NCBI RefSeq assembly: GCF_008000815.1
Contig: NZ_CP042806.1
Span: 2,356,001 to 2,420,000, forward strand
Origin: Terriglobus albidus
Lineage (GTDB): Bacteria > Acidobacteriota > Terriglobia > Terriglobales > Acidobacteriaceae
Reading direction: 5' to 3'
Length of the DNA stretch: 64,000 nucleotides
In this document: one piece after another, positions 25,271-32,432 of the stretch
How positions within the stretch are numbered: the first letter of the stretch is position 1
How the letters are laid out: each line of letters opens with the position of its first letter
Program-made: the position numbers and the translations under genes
The notes under the pieces: generated by a model
What the model saw: the letters and a program-made list of their open reading frames with translations, nothing else
What the model was told of the DNA's origin: nothing
Databases searched by the model: none

Positions 25271-26548
25271 TCAGATCTCGGAGTGCGATTCGTTAGGAAT
25301 GGTCAGGGTCCAGGCGAGCAGGCTGCTCAGCAGGTAGAGGCCGGCGAAGATCCACATGAGACCACCGATGCCAACAGAGTGATAGAAGATGCGTACGAGG
25401 CCAGGCCCGACGAGCATGGCGCCGCCCGCGCCGAGGCTGAGTAGCGAGAGTGCTTCGCCACGATTCTCCGGAGCGAGCATAGGGGCAAGCGCAGAGAGTG
25501 GGACATAGCCCGCGAGTGTAGCGCCGTAGAGCATGCCAATGGCGACGCTGAGGCCATAGCTCTTCGTGGCCAGTGGGACGTAATAGAGCGCAAGCGTGGT
25601 GATGGTACACCCCAGGCCGCCACAGATGGCCACAGTTTGCCGCCATCCAAATCGGTCTCCGATGAGGCCAAAGAGCAGGTTCCAAATGATGTTGGAGAGG
25701 AAGATAGCGCTCAGCAGGGTGAGAAACTGCGCCTGGGTCAGGCCGATTCTGTCCTGGAAGAAGGCCGGAAGAATAACGAAGAATCCAAACTCGGGCGCCG
25801 TGTTGATGACGCGTACGACGCAGGCAATTCCAGTCTTCGGCTTCCGCCATGCCAGCGTGACTGAGTTGAGCAGGGCGTGGAAGGGATTGTCGTTTTCAGC
25901 GATGAGGCGTGAGTTGCCGCGAGGCTCGCGGACGCCGATCAGCAGAACCGCTCCTCCGGTGAGAACCAGAGCTGTGGCAATCCAGAAGGTACCGTACTGG
26001 CCGAAGTAGGGAATCGACAGTCGGGCTACCTGAGATCCCAACGTGGGGAGGCCTCCCGTAAAGGCAAACCAGAACCAGCCCATGGCGGAGGCGAGGCGAT
26101 GTTTGGGGGCGGCGAGTGTGATCCACACCAGGAAGCCGAAGGCGAAGAGCGGATAGCCGAGACCGCGCAGGCCGTAGGTCATCAGGACTGCGGGATAGGC
26201 GGCATGCTGCAGGCCGAGGGTTAGGAAAAGCACCTGAAAGAGAAGCCAGAGGATAAGGCCGATCTTGATAACCCGGCGTGGCCCCCACACGTCTGAGAGG
26301 GCTCCGGAGAGCCACCCGGCCAGGGCTGCCATTGCTCCATAAACAGAAGAGATCGTTGCCGCATCGCCGATGGTGAGTCCTCGGCTGACGAGGTAGGGGG
26401 TGAAGAAGCCTGATTCGACGCCATCGCCGATCATGAACAGCAGCAGGCCAACAAAACCCCACAGAAGAACAGGGGGAATGCCGATGGCCTCGAGCCGCGA
26501 AGAGCTCTTGGATGCCAATGTCTCTGGGAATGAGGCCGTAGATTCCAT
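25271..26548 (-). CDS. MFS transporter
   Basis: 425 residues from the ATG at 26548. A longer frame to 26674 is rejected because it would start inside the promoter and run through the leader terminator. About twelve hydrophobic segments are present. The loop SGALSDVWGPRRVIKIG carries the MFS motif between segments 2 and 3, and LIGDRFGWRQTV is its counterpart in the second half. It is the first gene of the operon that continues with two sugar kinases, so it most likely imports a sugar or polyol. The leader carries a candidate antiterminator site and a terminator. Confidence 0.87.
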   Translation of the reverse strand: MESTASFPETLASKSSSRLEAIGIPPVLLWGFVGLLLFMIGDGVESGFFTPYLVSRGLTIGDAATISSVYGAMAALAGWLSGALSDVWGPRRVIKIGLILWLLFQVLFLTLGLQHAAYPAVLMTYGLRGLGYPLFAFGFLVWITLAAPKHRLASAMGWFWFAFTGGLPTLGSQVARLSIPYFGQYGTFWIATALVLTGGAVLLIGVREPRGNSRLIAENDNPFHALLNSVTLAWRKPKTGIACVVRVINTAPEFGFFVILPAFFQDRIGLTQAQFLTLLSAIFLSNIIWNLLFGLIGDRFGWRQTVAICGGLGCTITTLALYYVPLATKSYGLSVAIGMLYGATLAGYVPLSALAPMLAPENRGEALSLLSLGAGGAMLVGPGLVRIFYHSVGIGGLMWIFAGLYLLSSLLAWTLTIPNESHSEI

Positions 26549-26575
26549 GGGACCGCCCTTCGTGTGCCGTAAAAA

Positions 26576-26624
26576 CGTAAAAAGCCGCCCCAGCACCCAT
26601 GGAAGACGGGCGTGGGGCGGCTTT
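26576..26624 (-). terminator. Leader terminator upstream of the MFS gene
   Basis: A 12-bp perfect stem AAAGCCGCCCCA/TGGGGCGGCTTT (26613-26624 with 26581-26592), with extra imperfect pairing inside. On the minus strand it is followed by TT, ACG and a second T-run. It lies between the promoter and the MFS start at 26548, the position of an attenuator. Confidence 0.85.
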
Positions 26625-26644
26625 CGATTCTCTGCCGCTATCGA
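26617..26644 (-). promoter_or_regulatory. Conserved leader element (candidate antiterminator site), MFS operon copy
   Basis: On the minus strand: ATCGA, then GCGGCAGAGA, then ATC, GAAAGCCGC. It shares nearly every base with the leader at 18531-18559. GCGGC (26634-26638) can pair with GCCGC (26617-26621), which also starts the terminator's 5' arm. Confidence 0.65.
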
Positions 26645-26649
26645 TGTGG

Positions 26650-26679
26650 ATAATGCCTTAGAGGGGGACCGCATGTCAA
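26650..26679 (-). promoter_or_regulatory. Promoter of the MFS/kinase operon
   Basis: A consensus -35 TTGACA (26679-26674) and a CATTAT -10 (26655-26650) with an 18-base spacer, the same architecture as the promoter at 18499-18528. Confidence 0.65.
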
Positions 26680-26741
26680 ATTTCCGCGATCCTCGGCGGG
26701 CGAAACCGTAACGAGCACCTTCAGGAAGTGAGGAGTTGGCT

Positions 26742-27641
26742 TTGAGAGTTTTTCGATATTTGGCGCTTTTGCTTCTTGTTTCAATGGCTCTGTTGAGCGT
26801 TGGGGTTGGGGCGATCGCCCAGACCGGATCTCACACGATTGGGTTTCTGACCGACTTCGATACGAAAGATGATGCGGTGGGTATCTGCCGTGCCGTCATG
26901 CATGGCATTGCACCAACCGCCACGATCATCGATATCACGCATCAGGTTACGCCCTATGACATCAGCGAAGGTGCTCGGTTTCTCGCTGGAAGCGCTCCGT
27001 ATTTTGCGAAGGATGCAGTGTTTGTCGCAGTGATCGATCCTGGCGTTGGTACGGCTCAAAAGGCCATTATTGTGAAGTCGAAGGTGGGACAGTACTTCGT
27101 CCTGCCTGATAACGGCCTGATTACCGGCATTGCAGAGCGCGATGGCCTGGAAGCCGCAAGAGAGATAACCAGTTCGGAGTGGATGATCGGAGCGAAGCTT
27201 TCGTCCACATTTCATGGCCGTGACATTTTCTCTCCAGCAGCGGCCCATCTCGCGCGTGGGGATGATTGGACGACGGCTGGTCCTGCGATTCCCGTTGCCC
27301 AACTTGTCAAGCTCCAGGGGACGGTCGCAAAGCTCGACGAAAAAGGTTTACATGCGGAGGTTATCGGGACAGATGGCCCCTACGGAAACCTGGTCCTCAA
27401 CGTACCGCAGGCTCTTTTTGCAAAGCTTGGCTATTCCCGTGGAGATCTCGTTCCATTGACGCTGAACGGGAAAGCCTATCGTATCCCCTTTGTGAGAACC
27501 TTCGACGATGTGCCTGTTGGGAAAGATCTGCTTTACATCGATTCGAGGGACAGGCTCAGTATCGCGATCAACCAGGGAAATTTCGCAGCACGGGATCATA
27601 TCGACAAACACATGGTGCTGGAGATTCCGTACACGCACTGA
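26742..27641 (+). CDS. Exported SAM hydroxide adenosyltransferase-like protein (DUF62)
   Basis: 299 residues from the TTG at 26742, which has AGGAG six bases upstream. A TTG at 26736 is the alternative. A signal peptide ends near AIAQT. The mature part begins with IGFLTDFDTKDDAVGICRAV and contains IDPGVGT and LPDNGLIT, hallmarks of the SAM hydroxide adenosyltransferase/SAM hydrolase family (PF01887). Cytoplasmic members hydrolyse S-adenosylmethionine to adenosine and methionine. A signal peptide on this copy is odd, because the substrate is cytoplasmic. It stands divergent to the MFS operon. Confidence 0.83.
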   Translation: MRVFRYLALLLLVSMALLSVGVGAIAQTGSHTIGFLTDFDTKDDAVGICRAVMHGIAPTATIIDITHQVTPYDISEGARFLAGSAPYFAKDAVFVAVIDPGVGTAQKAIIVKSKVGQYFVLPDNGLITGIAERDGLEAAREITSSEWMIGAKLSSTFHGRDIFSPAAAHLARGDDWTTAGPAIPVAQLVKLQGTVAKLDEKGLHAEVIGTDGPYGNLVLNVPQALFAKLGYSRGDLVPLTLNGKAYRIPFVRTFDDVPVGKDLLYIDSRDRLSIAINQGNFAARDHIDKHMVLEIPYTH

Positions 27642-27731
27642 GTCGCGCTCGGCGCATCATCAATAAAGCTGAAGCAGAGAGTGATTGCTAAATCTTGTGC
27701 ATTTCAGTAAACGTTAACTGTTACGTTTACT

Positions 27732-28718
27732 ATGCGCTATCGCACACTCGGTTCTACTGGCCTTTCCGTCTCTGTTGTCGGGTTTGGCGCTTCTCCGCTG
27801 GGCAATGTCTTCTCACCCGTTCCTCGGGCTGACGATGGCGCTCTGGTTGGGAGGGCTGTCGATGCCGGCATCAATTTCTTCGATGTCTCTCCTTATTACG
27901 GGGCGGGACTGGCAGAGGAGCGTCTTGGATCGGCGCTTGCCCCTTATCGAAAGAACGTGGTGCTGGCGACCAAGTGTGGCCGGAATGGCGCCGATCGGTT
28001 TGACTTCTCGGCAAAGGGGATCACCGCCAGCTTGGAAGCCTCGCTGCGCCGGTTGAAGACGGATGCCGTGGATCTGATTCAGGCACACGATATCGAGTTC
28101 GGGGATATCGATCAGGTAATTCACGAGACGGTTCCTGCATTGTGGGAGTTGAAGCGACAAGGTAAGGCACGGTACGTAGGCATCACCGGATATTGGCCAA
28201 GCCTGCTGGCCAGAGTGGCTTCCGAAGCGCCGGTCGACACGGTATTGAACTACTGCCACTGGAATCTCCTATCGAATGACATGGATGAAACCTTGACCTC
28301 GGCTGCGGGACGGATGGGGATTGGGTTGATCAATGCATCGCCTCTGCATATGGGGATTCTGGGAGGGGTTAGGCTTCCCGAATGGCATCCTGCTCCGCCT
28401 GTGGTGCGCGCAACTGGGGCGGAGGTGGTTTCGTTCTGCCGTTCGTCCGGTGTAGACCCCGCCACGCTCTCGATGTGGGTATGTCTGCAACATCCATCTG
28501 TTGCATCGACGTTGATGGGATTTGCGAGTGTGGAGCAGGTGGACTCGGCGTGTGCTGCGCTGGATTTTGCACCGGATGCGCAGGTGCTGCGGACGGTACG
28601 ACGTCTGGTGGCTCCGGTACACAACATCTCATGGCCGCAGGGACGCCCGGAGAACGAAGATATTGGACGAGTGCTGGCGGTATCGGAAGAAGACGAGAGC
28701 AAGGTGGCAAAGGCATGA
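27732..28718 (+). CDS. Aldo/keto reductase, L-galactose/L-fucose dehydrogenase-like
   Basis: 328 residues. MRYRTLGSTGLSVSVVGFG opens the barrel. The tetrad includes D in FFDVSPYYG with its tyrosine, K in LATKCGR and H in LIQAHDIEFG. The sequence is strikingly like plant L-galactose dehydrogenase across SPYYG, DFSA, HDIEFG, ISASPL-type and PEWHPA segments. That group oxidises L-galactose, L-fucose or D-arabinose at C1 to the lactone with NAD(P). The stop overlaps the following zinc dehydrogenase gene (ATGA), so the two enzymes probably act in sequence on one sugar. Confidence 0.85.
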   Translation: MRYRTLGSTGLSVSVVGFGASPLGNVFSPVPRADDGALVGRAVDAGINFFDVSPYYGAGLAEERLGSALAPYRKNVVLATKCGRNGADRFDFSAKGITASLEASLRRLKTDAVDLIQAHDIEFGDIDQVIHETVPALWELKRQGKARYVGITGYWPSLLARVASEAPVDTVLNYCHWNLLSNDMDETLTSAAGRMGIGLINASPLHMGILGGVRLPEWHPAPPVVRATGAEVVSFCRSSGVDPATLSMWVCLQHPSVASTLMGFASVEQVDSACAALDFAPDAQVLRTVRRLVAPVHNISWPQGRPENEDIGRVLAVSEEDESKVAKA

Positions 28719-29713
28719 GAGCGTTGACGATGGTTGCTCCCGGTGAGCTGGCGATAACCGATGTCGCTGAGCCCGGAAACGATGGTGTACTGCTGCAGGT
28801 AGAGATGGTCGGGCTCTGCGGGTCAGATCTGAACAGCTACCGCGGAAACAATCCGATGGTGAGCTATCCGAGGATCCCGGGGCATGAGATTGCAGCGACC
28901 GTTCTGGAAGGCTCGGAGAAATACCCTGCGGGGACACGAGTAACGGTTTCGCCTTACACGAGCTGTGGGTGCTGTGCGTCATGCCGCAATGGGCGTGTGA
29001 ATGCCTGCGAGTTCAACCAGACCCTGGGGGTGCAGCGCGATGGCGCTCTGACGGAACGCATCCGCGTGCCGGAGGAGAAGTTGTACACCTCGCCTTCGTT
29101 GAGCCTGCGTGAGCTGTGTCTGGTAGAACCGCTGACCATCGGATTCCATGCGGTGGCCCAGGGGCGCGTGACAGAACGTGATACTGTCGCGATCTTCGGT
29201 TGCGGCGGTGTCGGGCTTGGTGCGGTAGCGGGCGCTGCGTTTCGCGGTACGCAGACGATTGCGATCGATCAGGACGACGACAAATTAGAGATTGCCCGTG
29301 CTGCAGGAGCAGTACACCTGATCAACACCCGGCGCGAAGATGCTGCCGTGAAGTTGAAAGAGATTACCGGATGTGGACCGGATGTCGTGATCGAAGCGAT
29401 CGGCCTGCCGGAGACATTCCGCATGGCGGTCGAGCAGGTCGCTTTTACGGGCAGGGTCGTCTATATCGGCTACGCCAAGCAGCCGGTCTCATATGAGACG
29501 AAGCTCTTTGTCCAAAAGGAGCTTAACATCATGGGTTCGCGGAATGCCCTGGCCGGCGATTTTCTCGAGGTCATCGCGATGCTGGAAGCCCGACGCTTCC
29601 CTGTGGAGAGGGCGATCAGCGCGGTTGTGGGGATGGGTGAGGCTTCTGACTATATCGCCCGTTGGGCTGCGAATCCTGCTGCGATGAAGAAGATTATGGT
29701 GCAGGTGCACTGA
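28715..29713 (+). CDS. Zinc-dependent MDR dehydrogenase (L-galactonate/L-gulonate 5-dehydrogenase-like)
   Basis: 332 residues from the ATG at 28715. A much longer upstream frame is an artefact of reading through the preceding gene. Catalytic zinc ligands appear in GLCGSDL and GHEIAAT, and structural zinc ligands in SCGCCASCRNGRVNAC. The cofactor motif is FGCGGVGLGAVAG. The segments SYPRIPGHEI and KELNIMGSRNA closely resemble LgoD/RspB-type sugar-acid dehydrogenases, which oxidise L-galactonate or related acids at C5. Coupled to an L-galactose dehydrogenase-like gene, it suggests a two-step oxidation of L-galactose or L-fucose (inference). Confidence 0.85.
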   Translation: MRALTMVAPGELAITDVAEPGNDGVLLQVEMVGLCGSDLNSYRGNNPMVSYPRIPGHEIAATVLEGSEKYPAGTRVTVSPYTSCGCCASCRNGRVNACEFNQTLGVQRDGALTERIRVPEEKLYTSPSLSLRELCLVEPLTIGFHAVAQGRVTERDTVAIFGCGGVGLGAVAGAAFRGTQTIAIDQDDDKLEIARAAGAVHLINTRREDAAVKLKEITGCGPDVVIEAIGLPETFRMAVEQVAFTGRVVYIGYAKQPVSYETKLFVQKELNIMGSRNALAGDFLEVIAMLEARRFPVERAISAVVGMGEASDYIARWAANPAAMKKIMVQVH

Positions 29714-29761
29714 CGTGATTGCGAAACGTCAGCCTGCAGCCCTATTGTCGTGGATACCTGT

Positions 29762-31375
29762 ATGAAACGCCTTCACGCTATTGTCTGCAGTGTTACGTTC
29801 GCGGCTTCCAGCCTGTATGGTCAGGTGGTCTTGCGGCCCGAGAGCTTTCGTCATTATGTCGACGAGTTTCGCCAGCAGGAGAAGCTCGTCACCGGGAGCC
29901 TGGGAAATGACTCGTATGACTGGATGGCGGCAAATATTCCGCTCTTCGAGTCTTCGAATAAGGACTTCAATGAGTTGTACTACTTCCGCTGGTACGCCTT
30001 CCAGAAGCATGTAGTGCACAGTGAGAAGTATGGCTACCTGATTACCGAGTGGCTGCCCAAGCCGGAGAGTCAGGATGGAGCGTATGGGGTTCTGCCGGAC
30101 GCGACACCGTTTCATCTGCGTGAGGCACGATGGCTGCGCAGGTCGGAGATCGCCGGCGACTATGCACGATATTGGCTGAGGCCGGAGGCTGATCCATGGA
30201 AGTATTCCGTGCCGCTGGCAGATGCCTTCTATCAGGTCACTCTGGCCGCAGGATCGCGCGATCTTGGGCGAGATAACCTGTCAGCGCTGATTCAGTATGC
30301 GGAGCATTGGGATGCAACGCAGCGAGACAGCAATGGACTGTACTGGTCGATCGATACGCGGGATGCGATGGAGAAGTCCATCTCGGGCGATGGCTATCGG
30401 CCTACCTTGAATAGCTATATGGTGGCCGATGCGAGAGCACTCGCCGCGCTTACTGACGATGCCGATCTACGCACGAAGTTTGCCCGCAAGGCGGATCTGC
30501 TGCGAAACCTGGTGCACGAGCGGCTTTGGAATGCGAAGGATCAGTTTTACGAAGTGGTTTCACCTGCCGCCGATTCAGGTATCCGCAAACAAAAGAAGTT
30601 TGTCGATCCGGGAACCGTTGCCCATCCAGGAACGCAGATGCAGCTTGCGGGCGTGCGGGAGCTGATCGGCTACATCCCGTGGACCTATGGCATTGCGACG
30701 CCGGACCAGGATATTGCCTGGAAGCAGTTGTTTGACCCGCAGGGTTTTGAGGGGAAGTATGGACCGACGACGGCCGAAAAGCGGAATCCGCGGTTTCGTT
30801 TTGCCAGTAGTGATCAGTGCACCTGGAATGGTCCTATGTGGCCCTTTGCAACCACACAAACACTGACAGCTATGGCGGAGTTGTTGCAGACGCGTGGAAC
30901 GTCATCCATCAGCAGCAACGAATACTACAAGTTGTTTGCACGCTATGTACTGGCGCAGCACCTTACTCTGCCGGGTGGACACTCGATCCCGTGGATTGAT
31001 GAGGATCGGGACGCGGATGCCGATGACTGGATCGCGCGCCGCATGCTCAGGGAGAAGAACAAGCAGGTCGGGCGAGGGAACTACTACAACCATTCCGGCT
31101 TTGCTGATCCGTTGATCACCGGTCTTCTGGGAATTCGACCAGAGCCGGGAGAGACTTTGCACCTTCATCCACTGCTGCCTGCGGGTACCTGGCAATACTT
31201 CGCTCTGGAGGGGCTGCCGTACCACGGGCATCTGTTGACACTGATCTATGACCGTGATGGAGCGCACTACCGGAAGGGACGCGGATTCCGGGTCTGGGTA
31301 GATGGAAAGATAACCGCGCATCGCGAGGAACTCGGTCCGCTGACGGTACAGCTTCTGAGAGCGAAAAAGCCGTGA
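29762..31375 (+). CDS. Secreted (alpha/alpha)6-barrel glycosidase (MGH1/GH63-like)
   Basis: 537 residues from the ATG at 29762; a GTG at 29750 is the alternative. A signal peptide ends near SLYGQ. The segments CTWNGPMWPFATTQTLTAM, NSYMVADARALAAL and YYNHSGFADPLITGLLGI are typical of trehalase/MGH1-like clan GH-G barrels, followed by a small beta-rich C-terminal part (LHLHPLLPAGTW). These enzymes hydrolyse alpha-glucosidic or alpha-mannosidic bonds, but PUL-linked members have varied targets. It starts a two-gene unit with the GH43 gene, 16 bases apart. Confidence 0.7.
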   Translation: MKRLHAIVCSVTFAASSLYGQVVLRPESFRHYVDEFRQQEKLVTGSLGNDSYDWMAANIPLFESSNKDFNELYYFRWYAFQKHVVHSEKYGYLITEWLPKPESQDGAYGVLPDATPFHLREARWLRRSEIAGDYARYWLRPEADPWKYSVPLADAFYQVTLAAGSRDLGRDNLSALIQYAEHWDATQRDSNGLYWSIDTRDAMEKSISGDGYRPTLNSYMVADARALAALTDDADLRTKFARKADLLRNLVHERLWNAKDQFYEVVSPAADSGIRKQKKFVDPGTVAHPGTQMQLAGVRELIGYIPWTYGIATPDQDIAWKQLFDPQGFEGKYGPTTAEKRNPRFRFASSDQCTWNGPMWPFATTQTLTAMAELLQTRGTSSISSNEYYKLFARYVLAQHLTLPGGHSIPWIDEDRDADADDWIARRMLREKNKQVGRGNYYNHSGFADPLITGLLGIRPEPGETLHLHPLLPAGTWQYFALEGLPYHGHLLTLIYDRDGAHYRKGRGFRVWVDGKITAHREELGPLTVQLLRAKKP

Positions 31376-31391
31376 AAGGAGCGAAGAGATC

Positions 31392-32324
31392 ATGAAACGA
31401 GCAACCGTTGCCGCTTCCATGTTGCTGGGACTGATGACAGTCGCCGCACGCGCCGAAAGCTATCTCTTTGCCTATTTTAGGGAACCTGGCGATACCGGTA
31501 TCTACTTTGCCCTATCGCATGATGGCTATCATTACGCTCTGCTGAACGATGGGTCGCCGTGGTTTCTTCCTCCGGCAGGGCAAAAGATTCGCGATCCCTA
31601 TCTGACGCAGGGACCCGATGGGAAGTACCGTTTGGTGTGGACGTGGGACTGGCGAGGCAAGTCGATCGGTTTTGCCGAGTCAGACGACCTGCAGCACTGG
31701 ACGGGAACGCGCGAAATTCCGATCATGGCTGATTTTCCTGAGACCAATAACACCTGGGCGCCGGAGATCTACTGGGACACGATGGCCGGAAAGTGGCTCG
31801 TTCTATGGTCTTCGGCGATGAAGGGTGAGCCGAACAATCACCATATCTGGTCATCGATGACGGCGGATCTTAAGAGCTTTAGTAAGCCATCAGTGTGGTT
31901 CGACCCGGGATACGTCACCATCGATCAGACGATCTTTCACAACGTGTCGCGGAAGGATCTCGCTGCCTGGTACCTCGTCTTCAAGGACCAGAACCAGGAT
32001 CCGCTGCGTTACCAGATTCGTGTCGCCAGGGGGCCAAGTGTGCAGGGGCCGTGGAGCAATATATCCGGGCCGATTACACCTACATGGAGTGAGGGGCCGT
32101 CGGCCCTCCAGGTTGGCGATCGATATGTGGTCTTTTACGACTACTATCGCCCGCCGGCGCGATTCAAGGCGGTGGAGACCACGGATTGGGTGCATTGGAG
32201 CGATGCGACCGACAAGATTGATCTGCCGCATGGATGCAAGCACGGTAGCTTTTTGAAGATCAGTGATGAGGTGGCGGGCCGCCTAGAGCAGCGGCATGGT
32301 GCTGCGAAGACGGCTTCGCGGTGA
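31392..32324 (+). CDS. Secreted glycoside hydrolase, GH43-like
   Basis: 310 residues with a signal peptide (LLGLMTVAARA). The five-bladed propeller is indicated by repeated strands: RDPYLTQGPDGKYRLVWTW, WAPEIYWDTMAGKWLVLWSS and SEGPSALQVGDRYVVFYDYY. RDPYL would carry the catalytic aspartate, and EGPSAL the acid. GH43 members release arabinose, xylose or galactose side groups from plant polysaccharides. AAGGAG lies upstream of the ATG. Confidence 0.82.
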   Translation: MKRATVAASMLLGLMTVAARAESYLFAYFREPGDTGIYFALSHDGYHYALLNDGSPWFLPPAGQKIRDPYLTQGPDGKYRLVWTWDWRGKSIGFAESDDLQHWTGTREIPIMADFPETNNTWAPEIYWDTMAGKWLVLWSSAMKGEPNNHHIWSSMTADLKSFSKPSVWFDPGYVTIDQTIFHNVSRKDLAAWYLVFKDQNQDPLRYQIRVARGPSVQGPWSNISGPITPTWSEGPSALQVGDRYVVFYDYYRPPARFKAVETTDWVHWSDATDKIDLPHGCKHGSFLKISDEVAGRLEQRHGAAKTASR

Positions 32325-32329
32325 GGGTG

Positions 32330-32395
32330 AATTTCGAGGTAGAGAAGCAGATTTCTCCGCTCCCTTCGGTCACTACGAAATGACAAATAACAAAC
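32330..32395 (+). repeat. Intergenic repeat fragment
   Basis: GAGGTAGAGAAGCAGATTTC followed by TCCGCT, CACTACGAAATGAC and AACAAAC strings. These match parts of the intergenic repeats near 1730-1820 and 4021-4110. It lies between convergent genes. Confidence 0.65.
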
Positions 32396-32432
32396 GGTAC
32401 CCTATGTCAGGAACCTGGGGTGCCCGTTCCGC

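Noticed and set aside
26549-26674. 42-codon N-terminal extension of the MFS transporter
   Set aside because: It would start within the promoter and be translated through the leader terminator; the ATG at 26548 fits the family start.
28382-28714. 111-codon N-terminal extension of the zinc dehydrogenase
   Set aside because: It lies inside the preceding aldo/keto reductase gene; homology begins at the ATG at 28715, which overlaps the reductase stop.
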